NCBI GenBank assembly: GCA_035771175.1
Contig: CM069608.1
Coordinates: 12,344,019-12,408,018, forward strand
Direction: 5' to 3'
DNA length: 64,000 nt
Origin: Paratinospora sagittata
Taxonomy: Eukaryota > Streptophyta > Magnoliopsida > Ranunculales > Menispermaceae
Shown: positions 1-11,822 of the stretch, piece by piece
How positions within the stretch are numbered: position 1 is the first letter of the stretch
Layout of the letters: the number at the start of each line of letters is the position of its first letter
Translations under genes and position numbers: made by a program
Notes under the pieces: model-generated
The model's input: the letters and a program-made list of their open reading frames with translations, nothing else
The model's database searches: none
Told to the model about the DNA's origin: nothing

Positions 1-208
1 TTAGTTAACTGTCGGCTCATGTAACAAATTCTGTTATGCTTTTTTTTAAGTCAGTAAGTTAGTTGTTGCCATTGTATATATAGCTATTATCTTGTATAAT
101 TCATTTCAATGAATGAGAATCTGTCATTCTCTTCTTTGTAATCATTCTTTTCTTTATTTCTCTGTTTTCTTGATTTGTTTATAAAGGTTTGACACCACAC
201 ATCTGCTA
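1..208 (+). repeat. possible LTR fragment, Copia type
   Basis: This AT-rich stretch has a TATA-like segment (tgtatatatag near 75) followed by a pyrimidine-rich leader ending in caccacaca. That is the usual look of the R-U5 end of a short Copia LTR. No coding region or partner LTR is visible, so the assignment is weak. Confidence 0.3.
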
Positions 209-210
209 AT

Positions 211-225
211 AACGCACTATAGTGC

Positions 226-291
<66 letters not shown>
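211..291. repeat. 18-bp perfect palindrome followed by (AT)n microsatellite
   Basis: Positions 211-228 read AACGCACTATAGTGCGTT, a perfect palindrome. It is followed directly by about 58 bp of uninterrupted TA dinucleotides. The pair would extrude as a cruciform and may be the remnant of a small foldback element. Confidence 0.85.
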
Positions 292-295
<4 letters not shown>

Positions 296-408
296 GATGT
301 TAAATTAAGGTCAACTAAGTAATTAGGAAATATTTTTACTTTTAAGTTCCATTTTTTTAAAGCTCTATGTCATAATAACAAATTAAAAGGTTGCATCAAT
401 TTGAAATA

Positions 409-782
409 TGTTGTAAATATATTGAATATCCAAATAATAATTACATCTACTATACATATATCTCAAGCAGTATAATATCCAAGTGGTATATGTATCCAAA
501 TAGTATATATATTCAAGTGGTACATATATTTAAGTTGTATGAATACATAGTATATATACGTATCTCACATAAATCATGTGAGAACATAGTTACCCATTAT
601 GTGAGTTTATGATCTTTTGATGTAAATTTCTCCCTATAAATATGGGAGAGATCGTGAAGAGAAGTTGTAGAGAAAATGAGAAGAGAAAGATGAAGAAATG
701 AGTTGTAGAAATGTTGGAGAAATAATAGAAAATGGAGAATGAAATCTAGCATTCTTTGATTATTCTGATTTAGTTCACAACA
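409..782 (+). repeat. 5' LTR of Copia element
   Basis: Starts TGTTGTAAATAT and ends TTCACAACA. It aligns along its length with 6578-6918. The sequence after it (cgttatcagcacga) is where a primer-binding site would lie; I could not assign it to a specific tRNA. The LTR contains several imperfect copies of a unit like caagtggtatatgtat. Confidence 0.9.
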
Positions 783-924
783 CGTTATCAGCACGAAGGC
801 TCTGCTCAATCAAGAAGTTCAATCATAAAAGATATATTGAGGTAAAATTTTATGAATTTTTATCATGTTCATTTATTTAATGTATTTTCAGTTACACTGC
901 AGTTTTTATTTTGATTTTGATTTC

Positions 925-3900
925 ATAGCCTAAAGCTATATAGAGAAATTTATATAGTATGAAGCTATATTGATATTTTGTTTACGTAACCTGAAATTAC
1001 GTAGAAGAATTTATAGCTTGAAGCTATATATTAACAAATAATTTTCTAGCCAAGAGCTATATTTTTCGTAACAAGAAGTTATGTTATAATTTCATTTATT
1101 TATTTATTTCTCTAACATCTAACGTAACATATAATTTATATACTCTAACATCATTATAAATTTCTATGTGAAATCACATGAGTTTTGTCCACGGGACCCA
1201 CATATTCGTAGATTTGTAAATTAGCTTGAAGCTAATATAATTCATTAACACTAACATTTTATTTTATTATGATGCATTACTAACATTAACGTTGACACTA
1301 CCATTTTAATGTGTTATTATACTAACTTTTTTCTTTTATATATATTTTTATTGTTGAACAATTATTTATGATTAATTGGTTATTTTATTATTTAATTAAT
1401 TTTGAAGATTTAACATTTTAAACTATGGATAAAAAGACATAACCTGAAGTTTATGGACATTTCATGACAAAAACTCATATAACATTTTATTTAAAGGTTC
1501 ATCACAATTAATTGCACTTGAAGTTGCAATATTACAATCATACGGACCCGAAGTTCATTATGACTAAATGACTAATTGCACCTGATGTTGCAATGTTAAA
1601 GTTTCATGAGATAAATTATATATTTGAAGAAGACATATTTGACAAGATAAATTATCTCGCATGTGTTCTTGAAGTAGCAATACAAAGACTATTAAAAGCT
1701 TCTCAAGAAAATTTGTAATGAAAATCACTATGCTCATCCACTTAAATTTTATATCATTGCCCAAAGTGAATGCTCCTTTAATGATCATGAATATGACCTC
1801 TAACAAAGACCATGATCATGGATGAGAAAATGAATATGACAAAGGTCATAATTAAAATTATTATGAGAACCATGATGGTTACAATTTGGAATATGGTTAC
1901 AACCATATATTTGAAATAAATCTATTCCATTACACCAGAAGTGGAGTAATCTTATCATAACATAAGATAAATGTTTATCTATGTGTTTGCTTTAGGTGTG
2001 GAATAAAAAGAATTTTTAATGTACATGTTGTATGTCAAACATATAATTAATCTATCATGCCTCAATAAAGAAAAAAATGTTAAATTAAAAATATATTCAT
2101 AGCTCTAGAAGAGCAAATATGATGTTGTAAAAATGAAGCAAAATAATGACGTTGTCACAACGTGCCTATAGATCCAGAAGATCTTGGTTGATTTTAAAGA
2201 TATCTAAAAGGATAGATATCAAATATTCAAAGAATATATTTATATTGCCTAATTGATTATTTGAAAACATTTAGAAAGACTTATTACTTGAATTTTTGAC
2301 TTATTAAATTATGAGGTAAATTGAAAGGATATTGTGATAAGAAACTGGAAGTTCTTTGACACAATATATTTATTATGTTTTTGCACAACATGCCAAGTCT
2401 CTAGGACCTCAATGATATTTTAAATAATGACATCATTTGGACAAATTTCATTTGTTTATATGCCTACTTTATAACTAGTTGAAATATCATATAATTGCAC
2501 ACATTTTTGAGATACTTTTAGAAAAGTATTAGTATAAAGTTAGATGATCACAATATTAAGTATATTTGTAACAATATTAAAAATTCAATTATTGGAATGA
2601 TTATCCAATGAAATTGACAGCTGCCAACAGATGATCGACAATTAGGAAAACTCTAATCATTCAATTAGAAATAATGCATTAAGTTAATAACTTTATAAAC
2701 AACTTTAGCCCTCATCATTTTGCATCTCAAAACAAAAGAGGAAAGTTCGTGTAGGCAATGACGCAAAATCAGTCTAATACCCGAGGAATGGAAGGTGACC
2801 ACTAATCACATCCAGAAGATGTGTTCGTCAGAAGAGTAATGAATCCAATGGTGACGGATCCTCTAATAAATAATCTATATAATCATGGGGTGGAGCGAAG
2901 AATCTTAGATGAAAGAAGAAGACCGCTTATGGAAATCTGTGAGATATATGCGTGACGTTGGACACAATAACAAACAAGCACATTAATGGTGCTTTGCGTC
3001 ATGATCGGTAGCCCGATTATTAGGGTCATAGTACAACATATATCGAGACAAATATTTTTCAGAGTATGTATTCGACAATTTTTGGCACGGGCTTTGGGGG
3101 TTTGGGTTGCCCATATTAGTTGTATATAAGTATGACTAAGTGTGAGTCACAACTATGTAAATCTATATCAACATATATAAATATATTATTGATAAATAAT
3201 AAGGAATACATTGAGTTCTAGTGATCTGACTTGCCCCCAAAACTTGAAGCTAGATGAATCAAAAGTTGATCTCACTCCTCACAGAGCTCTGTATTCTCCT
3301 CCAACACACGGTCAAAGGAATCTCCTAGACCAATACCTTCTTGTTGTAGGGCATAGTTCACCTGTCGTAACTTCACAGTCTCTCACTGCAAATCACTAGT
3401 CTTCTGATGAAGAACGATAATTTCTTGCTTTAATCTCTCGTTCTCATCAATTAAAGTCTTCATCAAATATTCCGTAAATGCTATTTTATTGTCTTTATCA
3501 TTAACTTGTTCAACCAAGGTCTCTACCTTTTTTTCGAGATAGATAACCCTATGTTTGAGTTGTGTCAAATTTTGTAACTCCAAGAAAATGGTATGGTATA
3601 TAAAAGTTCCCTAAAAAAGAGAAAAAATAAATTTTAGTTAAAAATAAAATAAAATAATAATAATAATAATAATTACCTTAAAAAGTTGAGACAAAGCTTT
3701 AAGCGAGTGTTCCTCAAGAGACATAGGCAAATATTTTTTCACCTTAGCTTTAGGAATACCAATAGTATGGCCATCATAGTTTAGCACAGTGAAACCAGAC
3801 GAAGATTTCATATCATCTTCCTTATTGGAAGATTTGACTACATCGGTTTGACCAGAAGATCTTACCGTAGCAAAGGAAGAACTAACTCTAGAACCCCTAC

Positions 3901-5376
3901 GAGGACGTTTTGCTTTGGGAGGTTGCTGAATCAATTTCTTTTTCTTAGCTTGCTCTAAAAGAGAACCCGGTACAATAATGGTTGTCGACAAGTCGGTGTT
4001 GGGATTATAACTAGTTCCCTCTTCGCCCCTAGCACCAGTTAACGAATCTATTTTACCCTGACTATCACAAATTATACCGTAGCAATGAGCCCTTATTCTT
4101 TCACCATTCAGTTTAAATAAAAAAATTATAGACACAAGTGTGGTTGCACATGTAATACGTTAAGATTGATGACATCGTCAACGATGAAAATTATGCCAAT
4201 ACGACAATTGATATATATTCTGTTTGAAAAAAAATTTGTCACCAACAAATATAATATTGGTGACACAATGACGTGTCACAAATTATTAAGAGTATAACAA
4301 TTATGGTATATTGTACAAAGTAAATGACAATGATTACTGTGCGAAATGACATACTCTACAAACTAAATTACGTTGATCATCAATATTTTCGCTCAATATA
4401 GAGCAATTTTCTCACCATTAGGAGGAGAAATAGCCAATTCCAGAAGAATGATACGCAAAATTGTTAGAATGCAATACAAGCTAGTGTAAGGCAATCCTCC
4501 CACTATCAGGGGGAAAAAAGAAAAATTTCAAAAGAATGACATGTAAAATGGTTTGACGGACAACATAAGTTATAAGCTAATGTGAACTAGAAGTTCAAAT
4601 GAAAAGTTAAAGTGAATGATAAATTCACATGATCAATCATATGCAAAAGAATTTGCAAATCAGTTAACTGATATATTCATCTTTAGTCCTGAAGGACAAT
4701 TTACAAATGACACACCTAAAGTGTGGTTGACCGGTCAAATCAAAGTACACAACTTCTTCCTAAAAAAGGAAGGTATATGCAAATGATTGATAAATATATA
4801 AGCATTCCGAAACAAGAATGGATTTACGAATAAATATATCATAAAAGGTATACAAGTATCTCTGAAGAGATATAGATTGAAAAATAAACATACCCTAAAG
4901 AGGTATGGGAATCCCCTGAAGAGATATGAATTGAAGAATAAATTCCCAATATGTTTATATTTAAATCCATTCATATTTGAAAACTATGAAATGAAAATAA
5001 TATTGCTCCTGATAATATTTTAAAGTGTACTTTTGATACTATGGGATCCCAAACTATATAAGAATTTTGACATTGAAAAGGTAGAAATGAGCAATATCAA
5101 ATATAGTTAAACTCGTTGAAAATTCGAGAGCTATCTGAACCAGAAGTTCTAATACCTAAAGAGGTAAATCATGTTAGATATACATGAGGAAATATATTAA
5201 TCCATGGATAATTATGTTATACGTGAAAATCTCTAAAGGATTTGAGTTATCCTTGAAGCTTCAAAATGATGATCCCTAAAGGATCCAAAAGGCTTGAAGT
5301 ACGTATTGCATTAATATCCATATTGATCAATATGCATATATATATATATATGTTCATAATTGCTATGAGTGAACAT
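925..5376. repeat. train of short hairpins with a recurring GAA/AAA loop
   Basis: The interior of the Copia element outside 2850-4130 is dense in perfect short inverted repeats. Coordinates with stem/loop length in bp: 925-939 (5/5), 952-970 (6/7), 983-1003 (7/7), 1012-1028 (6/5), 1166-1179 (5/4), 1220-1236 (6/5), 1511-1530 (6/8), 1575-1594 (6/8), 1835-1850 (6/4), 1949-1968 (7/6), 2149-2163 (6/3), 2170-2184 (5/5), 2199-2220 (7/8), 2223-2237 (6/3), 2807-2823 (6/5), 4234-4250 (6/5), 4260-4279 (7/6), 4583-4597 (5/5), 4612-4628 (6/5), 4642-4657 (6/4), 4711-4725 (5/5), 4756-4772 (6/5), 4857-4872 (6/4), 4889-4907 (6/7), 5227-5243 (5/7), 5271-5285 (5/5), 5350-5376 (7/13). Uninterrupted palindromes lie at 1810-1821, 4659-4672, 4727-4738 and 5319-5334. 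Many loops share a core: CAGAA, TAGAA, TTGAA, CCTGAA, CTAAA. Isolated short stems are expected by chance in AT-rich DNA; the shared loop core and the density are what stand out. Confidence 0.65.
3383..4159 (-). pseudogene. antisense two-exon ORF inside the Copia element, unknown function
   Basis: On the minus strand an open frame runs from 4159 to about 3676. It is followed by a short T-rich intron with a canonical donor (AAG|GTAATT) and acceptor (TTTTTTAG|G, near 3612). It continues in the same frame to a stop at 3383. The joined frame is intact. The first part is basic and Ser-rich in its centre (KAKRPRRGSR) and ends with a segment containing VKKYLPMSLEEHSL. The second exon is a heptad-like coiled coil (LEKKVETLVEQVNDKDNKI). 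I do not recognise the family; a CACTA-type accessory protein or a captured host gene fragment are both possible. No start codon or terminal inverted repeats were found, and the 5' end is missing. It lies opposite to the host retroelement and interrupts the hairpin train. Confidence 0.55.
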
Positions 5377-5439
5377 TCTAACAATTTGCATTTGCACTTT
5401 ATTCACTTTATATATCTATTTATTGTTGCATAAGTTAAG

Positions 5440-6290
5440 ACTCTTGAAGAGTTTATCAGAATATATTTTAAAGGGGGAATTTGAGACAAAAGATCTTGGA
5501 AAATCAAATTTTTATCTAGGCCTGCAGATCGAGAATTTTTTCCAAGTGGATTCTTGTCTAATTATCAAATGTATTAAGAGATGATTGAAGAAAGTTCAAA
5601 TGGACAAGATACATCCATTAGATTTTCTAATATTGTGAGATCACTAAAAGGTGAATAAAGATGATATTTGCCTTCATTAAAATAATGAAGAGCTAGTTGG
5701 TCCTAAAGTACCATGCCTAGATACAATAGATGCTCTTATATACAAAATTAGAAATTGTTTTTTCTGTTAACATGCTTGTAGGATACAACTCTACACCAGA
5801 TTAAAATGGTGCTAAACATGCAATATGTTATCTCCAAGAAAGCAAGCAATAGAAGTTTATCTTATTCAAGAAAGATAAAGATAAAACTGATTGAATATGC
5901 AAATGATGAATATTTTTCAGACCCCCACCATGCTCGATCTCAAGCACAATCTCACTTATAGTGATATTGTCATATAATGGAGATCTGTGAAGCAGACGAT
6001 AGTTGCTACATCTTCAAATCATCCAGAAAAGTATCGCGACTCTTGAAGCAAGTCGAAAAATGTGTATGGATCACATGAATGATCTTAAATCAAAGGCTAT
6101 CTTACAATGTTATAAGAAGATAATGCAACATGTATTACAAAGTAATGAAAAGTTTATATTGAAGCCAATAGAGCCAAATATAATTCACAAAAGGTCTTTT
6201 TCACACATGAGCTACAGAAGACCGACAAATACGATCAAACAACTTATTTATCAAAACTTTGCCAATTACAAAGAAGATTATATATAATAT
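5440..6290 (+). pseudogene. Copia reverse transcriptase / RNase H remnant
   Basis: Fragments in shifting frames match the C-terminal half of Copia pol. Near 5478-5535 the peptide GEFETKDLGKSNFYLGLQIE is the conserved segment downstream of the RT active site. Near 5700-5730 a frame resembles the PYLDTIDALIY block. Near 5900-5960 a DPHHARSQ motif corresponds to the RNase H DPxxxxSxTG region. Near 6003-6260 pieces resemble the end of RNase H (TLEASR, then ANRAKYNSQKVFFTHELQK in another frame). Several frameshifts and stops make it non-functional. The catalytic YVDD box itself was not found. Confidence 0.75.
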
Positions 6291-6577
6291 TAAGATGTAT
6301 AAACTCAAAGATATTCTAGGCAAAGAAACAAAACTCAATTCCCCCATGTCATCTTGATGGGGAGAATTAAAAGAAAGTTATTGTTTAGTGCACTATACTC
6401 TTTTTCCCTTCGCTATGGTTTTGTCCCACTAGGTTTTTAACTAGGCAGTCCTAACAATATAAGACTTCAATAGAATATTGTACTCTTTTTCCTTCACTAG
6501 ACTTTTTTTCACTTGGTTTTTTTCTAGTAAGGTTTTAACGAAGCATATTCTACAATGATGGATATTCAAAGGGAGAG

Positions 6578-6918
6578 TGTTGTAAATATGTTGAATATCC
6601 AAATAGTAATTACATGTACTATACATATATCTCAAGCAGTACGATATTCAAGTGGTATATTTATTCAAATAGTATATGTATTCAAGTGGTACACATATCT
6701 AAGTTACCCAGCATGTGAGTTGATGATCTTTTGATGTAAATCTCTCCTTATATATATGAGATAGATCATGAAGAGAAGTCGTAGAGAAAATGAGAAGAGA
6801 AAGAGGAATGGAGAAAAGATGAAGAAATAAGTTGTAGAAATGTTGAAAAAATGATAGAAAATGAAGATTTAACATTTTTCTTTAAGCATTTTTGATTATT
6901 CTGATTCAGCTTACAACA
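6578..6918 (+). repeat. 3' LTR of Copia element
   Basis: Starts TGTTGTAAATATG directly after a purine tract and ends CTTACAACA, followed by the target duplication aaata. Relative to the 5' LTR it lacks about 50 bp between taagtt and acccagcatg. Confidence 0.9.
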
Positions 6919-7107
6919 AAATAGAAACAAAATAAAGATATTTAACTCAATCCTACAAAGTTTGACTTTTTAAGAACAAAATTAAATTCAATCCAAATGT
7001 AATAGGGAGCATTATCCTATCTAAACTTATTCAATCGCCATGGCCGGTTTGAATTTAATAGTGTTTTTCCAATAAAGCCAATGTAATATTATGTTGAGAT
7101 ATTTATT

Positions 7108-7230
7108 GGGTAATTCTAAATATACCCACCAAGAACATTATCTGTACTCGTGGACTTTATAAATTTTCAACAATAATAGATAACAAGTGGGTATAGATAA
7201 AGTTTTTGGTGGATATATTTAAAATTACTC
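7108..7230. mobile_element. MITE, copy 1 of a foldback family
   Basis: About 40 bp at each end form an imperfect terminal inverted repeat: gggtaattctaaatatac on the left and gagtaattttaaatatat as the reverse complement of the right end. A related copy is at 38136-38258 with the same central segment (ttttataaattttcaa). No coding capacity. The target duplication is unclear. Confidence 0.75.
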
Positions 7231-7619
7231 TTTTTATTATCCAAATCTGTCATTTAAGGATGTTAGTCCAATTAAATAGGACAACTTATAACATATAATC
7301 TAAATTGATTCAAATTAAATTACGATGTAATTGTTGATGACTTGGCTTAATATGTTTTTGCATTTGAATAGTAATTTAATTATAGTTTGCATATATAATT
7401 TAATATAAAAAATCTATATCTTATTGTAAATGTGTATTAATCTATTTTTTATGGGACGATGGACATTGATATGGATATTCCAAACAGAGACTCCTCGATC
7501 TTTTTTCATCAATGATCAAGTGAAGAAACATAGCAAACTAATATCTCTGACTTAAAAACTTTCGTACAAAACCATGAATAATTAATTAATTATTTTTTAA
7601 TTCCCTTCAAATTTCCTGC

Positions 7620-8602
7620 TAGAAATTGGGAGTTTCACCATTAGTGTACTCCTAACACTCTCTAATCACACATATGTGACATGTAAGACTCAACTCCAAC
7701 TTTGGTCTTCCACCCATCTAAGGTTCATCACAATGCATGCATCAAAATGAAACCCTCATGCTCAAAATAAAGCTATCATGCAACTAATAGAAAGATTCAA
7801 GGAAGAAATGGAGGAAAAATGCAAACCTTAGGTGTTCTTATGCAAAAAACTACCAAACCCTAATTTTCCTCTCCTTTTCTCCTCTCCAGCTCCTTTTTCT
7901 CTTTTCTGGCTGAGAAATGAGAAAATGAGCCTAAAATTACGTTTTGGTTGCTTAAATAGACAAGCTTGGGCCCACAACTAAAAGTTGCCAAAAACTATCA
8001 AAAAATTAGTTTTCCTGTTACAATACTTGCACTTAGATAGTCAATTTCTTGCAAAATACCCACCAATTTAACATCTTAACCGTTCCAAAGTTGCATGAGT
8101 CAGTTACCAACATTTTGGTAAACGTTAAACTCAATCCACGGTGGGATTGCGAGATCTAACTATTTGATCAAAATTGCGTAAGAAAATTTGAAAATCCGTG
8201 AAATAGTGTTTGGAGTCTTATAACTCATAGTAGGTAACTCCGATCAAGATCTTCACCGTTCATAATGAAGATCTATCATATAAGAATGAGCTGAAAATAT
8301 TTTAGCTCAATCGAACCACGGATCTAGAAGATCAGACCATTGATGTAATTTGTGACAGAAATTTCTTCCTCCATGGAGCAAGCTCCACTGGATCCAAAAC
8401 ACCGTTCTCGACATGTTTTGATGTCGAACGAGTCTTCGATGGTTCCGAAACTTCATGTGCACTCTTTATGACCTAAAATCATGCAAAGACACTCGAACTT
8501 ACGTGCTTCGAGCATCAAAATATATATACACATAAGTATACGAATACGTATACGGATACACTATGGGTCAAAATGACGTCACTTAAAGGCACGGGTGCTA
8601 CA
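7620..8602 (-). repeat. LTR-like fragment, minus strand
   Basis: Read on the minus strand this begins TGTAGCACCCGTGCC at 8602, a typical Gypsy LTR start. A promoter-like TATTTAAGC segment lies near 7950-7965. The lower boundary is approximate and no target duplication was found. The stretch 8603-8960 that follows shows nothing recognisable. Confidence 0.45.
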
Positions 8603-8970
8603 AAAGCGGTTTTTTATTTCTCAATTAAAACTAGATTAAACATCATTGTTTCTTTTAATCAAAACAAAAACTTTAGAAATCATAAGGTACGATTAAAATG
8701 TTACGATCAAAATATGCAAACGATAAAAATCTTGCTGAGAGTAAGATGATCGATAGACATTACATTTTAAGTACTGACAGACTCGGAACTTTACTTTGAT
8801 GTTCAATAGCCTTGCGATCACAGTTCCTTGATCTTGATTCTTGATAAATCTGAAACACTTGACAAGATCATTAGATAGACCAACTGAAGATATTTTGAAT
8901 CATCAAAACATTCATGTCATGGGTTCATTGTGATAACACATATGATGAGATGCCAGTGGTGATTCATGAT

Positions 8971-9139
8971 AGGTAAAGAAATTCCTTTGGTCAAGATTAA
9001 GTGACAGTTTCATGGTGAGAAACAATATACCTGGGAGTGTGAAGATTACATGAAGGAGTATTTCTCAGAATTTATGAAATGAGGTATGTTTCCTAACTTT
9101 TAAATTTCGAGGATGAAATTTCTTTTAAGTTGGGGAGGT
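8971..9139 (+). pseudogene. chromodomain tail of a Gypsy (chromovirus) polyprotein
   Basis: Near 8977-9078 the plus frame reads KEIPLVKIK, a stop, QFHGEKQYTWECEDYMKE and YFSEF. This is the C-terminal chromodomain-like motif that ends integrase in plant Tekay/Del-type Gypsy elements. It is followed by the family's typical untranslated tail (aaatttcgaggatgaaattt) and a purine tract (tggggaggt) directly before an LTR start at 9140. Everything upstream of the tail is unrecognisable. Confidence 0.7.
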
Positions 9140-9758
9140 TGTAACGACCCTCATTTTCATAAAATGGGACCCTAAGAATTTTTAAATGTTGTGTGGTATG
9201 TTCTTATGATGTTAATTTCTTATGAGTGTATTTATGTTATGAATATTAAATAATATTGGTTTATTAAATGTAGTGCATATGTTTATAAAGTTAAATGGAG
9301 CAAATGGAAGCATGAAAACTATATTCAAATGAGAAAGATATGATTATGGAATGAGAGGTATTATGAAATTAGAAAAACATAATAATAAAGGGGGAGTTGG
9401 TTGAGTAAGTGACATGAGGTGCATGGAATAAAAAAAAAATCAAATAACTCTTATTCACTTGCTAATCTTGTTTCCATTTGCAACCTAAGACAAAATAAAA
9501 GAAGAAAAACAAACGTCCAGAGAAGAAACTGAATAGAGAGAAAGAAAGGGCGAGGGTTTCGCTATATTTCGCGGCCGAATTCGACATGCTGGTAAGCCAT
9601 TTTTTCTTTATTTTGTTGCAAAAGTGATATTTAAGCTACGTGCGACGTTCCTAGCTGTTTAATTTTTGATATAGAAGGTGTTTTGTAGTGTTTTTAAAAA
9701 TGGAGTTTTGACCCACTTTGAATAGAAACACGTAAAAATTATATATTGTCACTCCTAT

Positions 9759-11707
9759 TGTCATGACGCCCCTGACGTAGGCTGACGTCATGACCGGCAG
9801 ACACAGTGTACTATACATTGTACATACTCGTATACAGTATACAATACACTGTCAGCCTTCACGTAGTCTCACAATAATTCCCAAAAGCTACATCAAATTT
9901 TTTTTTTCATATACCACACATCAAATCAAATCAAATATATATATAGATAATCATTCCACTCACATTTATTCCATTCATTCCACAAATTAAAGTCTCATCT
10001 GATAAATATCTATGATCATCTCATTTCATCATCCTCAAGCAGTATATAATATTACCACACAACCCATCTAGGTGATATTACATATATATAGTGTGTGATA
10101 ATTATACATATTAAAATAACAAAAATATGATCTATTTCCGCCAAGCATACCTACACGTACCAGACGAAGGTTCACGTGATTATCACTCACGGAATTTTCT
10201 TTTTCCCTTCGACTCAATACCTGAAATATTGGAGGAAATGGGGTGAACAAACAACAGCTCAGTGAATATAGTTCTTGAGATGACAATTATATACATTTAG
10301 AGAAATATGACATTTAAAATCATTTCAAATACTTATTCAACACATGCATCATTCAACGAATATATCATACATGTCAACAACATTAATTGCATAAAATTTC
10401 AATAACATAATGCACAATCTCCCTCCTTCGCAAGGCAAGAGAGCGGGTCTAACCCTTGTATGGCCGTACAAGGTAGACACAACTTCTTATCACCCAATTC
10501 ACAATCATTTCAAGGATCGCAACCCTTGTTAGGACAGACCTACTGACAATGAGGACTCGCAAAACCTCATCCGGGTCTAATTCCTAACGAAATGACAATG
10601 AGGATTCGCAAAACCTTATCATTTCAAACTTCAATTGTTAAAATCAGTTTGCATGATCCATAAAACTCAATGTATATATAAATATACCATGCATACAATC
10701 AAACATTTTATATATGTATAATGTCATACAAGAACCAAGTCAAGGAAACTATACTCACCGTGGGTTTTCTAAGCCAACCTCTAAAATTGAGCAACAATAA
10801 ACGTCATTGCTTCCTCAAAAGCGTTTATCCATGCCCTTAAGCCTCAATTTAAACACTGAAATTATCCATAGAGTATCATGAGAATCATCATTTACAAATA
10901 TCAAATCACTGTTCACAGTACTATTCACTATTCACTTCACTATTCATCCGAAAGTTGTAAATTGTATTAAAATTGTCAAATGGTCTCCAAAAATCATAAA
11001 ATTGAATCTAACCACATATTCAGGGTCCCGAGAGTTCAGGGAACGTTTTTTTACCTTTCTAGCGGATTTTTATTCATATTGGGTCAAAACCCCAATTTTT
11101 GAAAACGCCGTAAAACGGCTCCCACAGTCAAAATTACTCCGCTAGAAAGTTTACATCTAGCTTAAATATTAATTTTACAAAGAAATAAAGTAGAAATCGC
11201 TTACCTCGGGTTCGGATCTCCCTCCGTTTCCCCTTCTTTCTTCCTTCCTTCCTTTCCTTCTCTCTGCACTTCTTCTCCTCCTTCTCTTTTTTTTGCAACT
11301 TCTTTTTTTTTTTCTTTTTTTTTCTTTGTTTTCTCTTGTCGGCAAAGAGATAAGTGCCTTATTTTGTTTTTTATTATTTGATTTTAATTTTGATCCCATG
11401 CTCCTCATGCAATTTACTAAACCAACTTCCCCATGTTATCTCATGCTCCTCATGCAAGTTAGCAAACCAACTTCCTCATCTATTAATTAATTTAATTTAA
11501 CTCCAATTCACATATCTAATTAACCAACTCATTCCACTAATAAAACTTATATTCTTTATTTAATAATTATATTTATTTGCTCATACGTATCAAATACGTG
11601 TATTATCACGCGTATATTTAGCTCATACGTATAAAATACGTGTATTATTCCTCTTGATATACGCGTACTTCAACGTATGTATTTTATTAAAATTACGGGG
11701 TGTTACA
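9759..11707 (-). mobile_element. solo LTR A (Gypsy type) with target duplication
   Basis: Read on the minus strand it starts TGTAACACCCCGTAATTT and ends GGCGTCATGACA, 1949 bp long. Flanks are the identical 5-bp duplication cctat (9754-9758 and 11708-11712). No internal domain is present, so it is a product of LTR-LTR recombination. It is a close relative of solo LTR B. Short palindromic motifs cluster at both ends (variants of ATACGTAT near 11585-11690, and GTATACAGTATAC near 9830). Confidence 0.9.
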
Positions 11708-11822
11708 CCTATAGTCACGTAGATCTCGAATATGTAGTTTGTTTGTGTTCATATGTCATATTGGTGCCGGTATAGCTGTCGAAAACTAAATTTGACACTG
11801 AGGGCCTTTGGAACCATGTCAA

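Larger units (their letters stand above)
409..6918 (+). mobile_element. full-length degenerate Copia LTR retrotransposon
   Basis: The element is bounded by two related LTRs (409-782 and 6578-6918) that begin TGTTGTAAATAT and end ACAACA. It is flanked by the identical 5-bp target duplication aaata (404-408 and 6919-6923). A purine tract (caaagggagag) lies directly before the 3' LTR. Near the 3' end the interior shows Copia reverse transcriptase and RNase H remnants, which fixes the orientation. The LTRs differ by many substitutions, by about 50 bp missing from the 3' LTR after taagtt, and by an extra 14 bp or so in the 3' LTR. The insertion is therefore old. No gag, protease or integrase could be read; most of 900-5380 is a train of short hairpins interrupted by an antisense ORF. 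Confidence 0.92.

Noticed and set aside
4735..4974. Minus-strand ORF with repeated YLFR-like segments
   Set aside because: The repeats are the translation of the recurring hairpin motifs (tgaagagatat and its relatives). The frame has no family resemblance and lies inside the Copia element.
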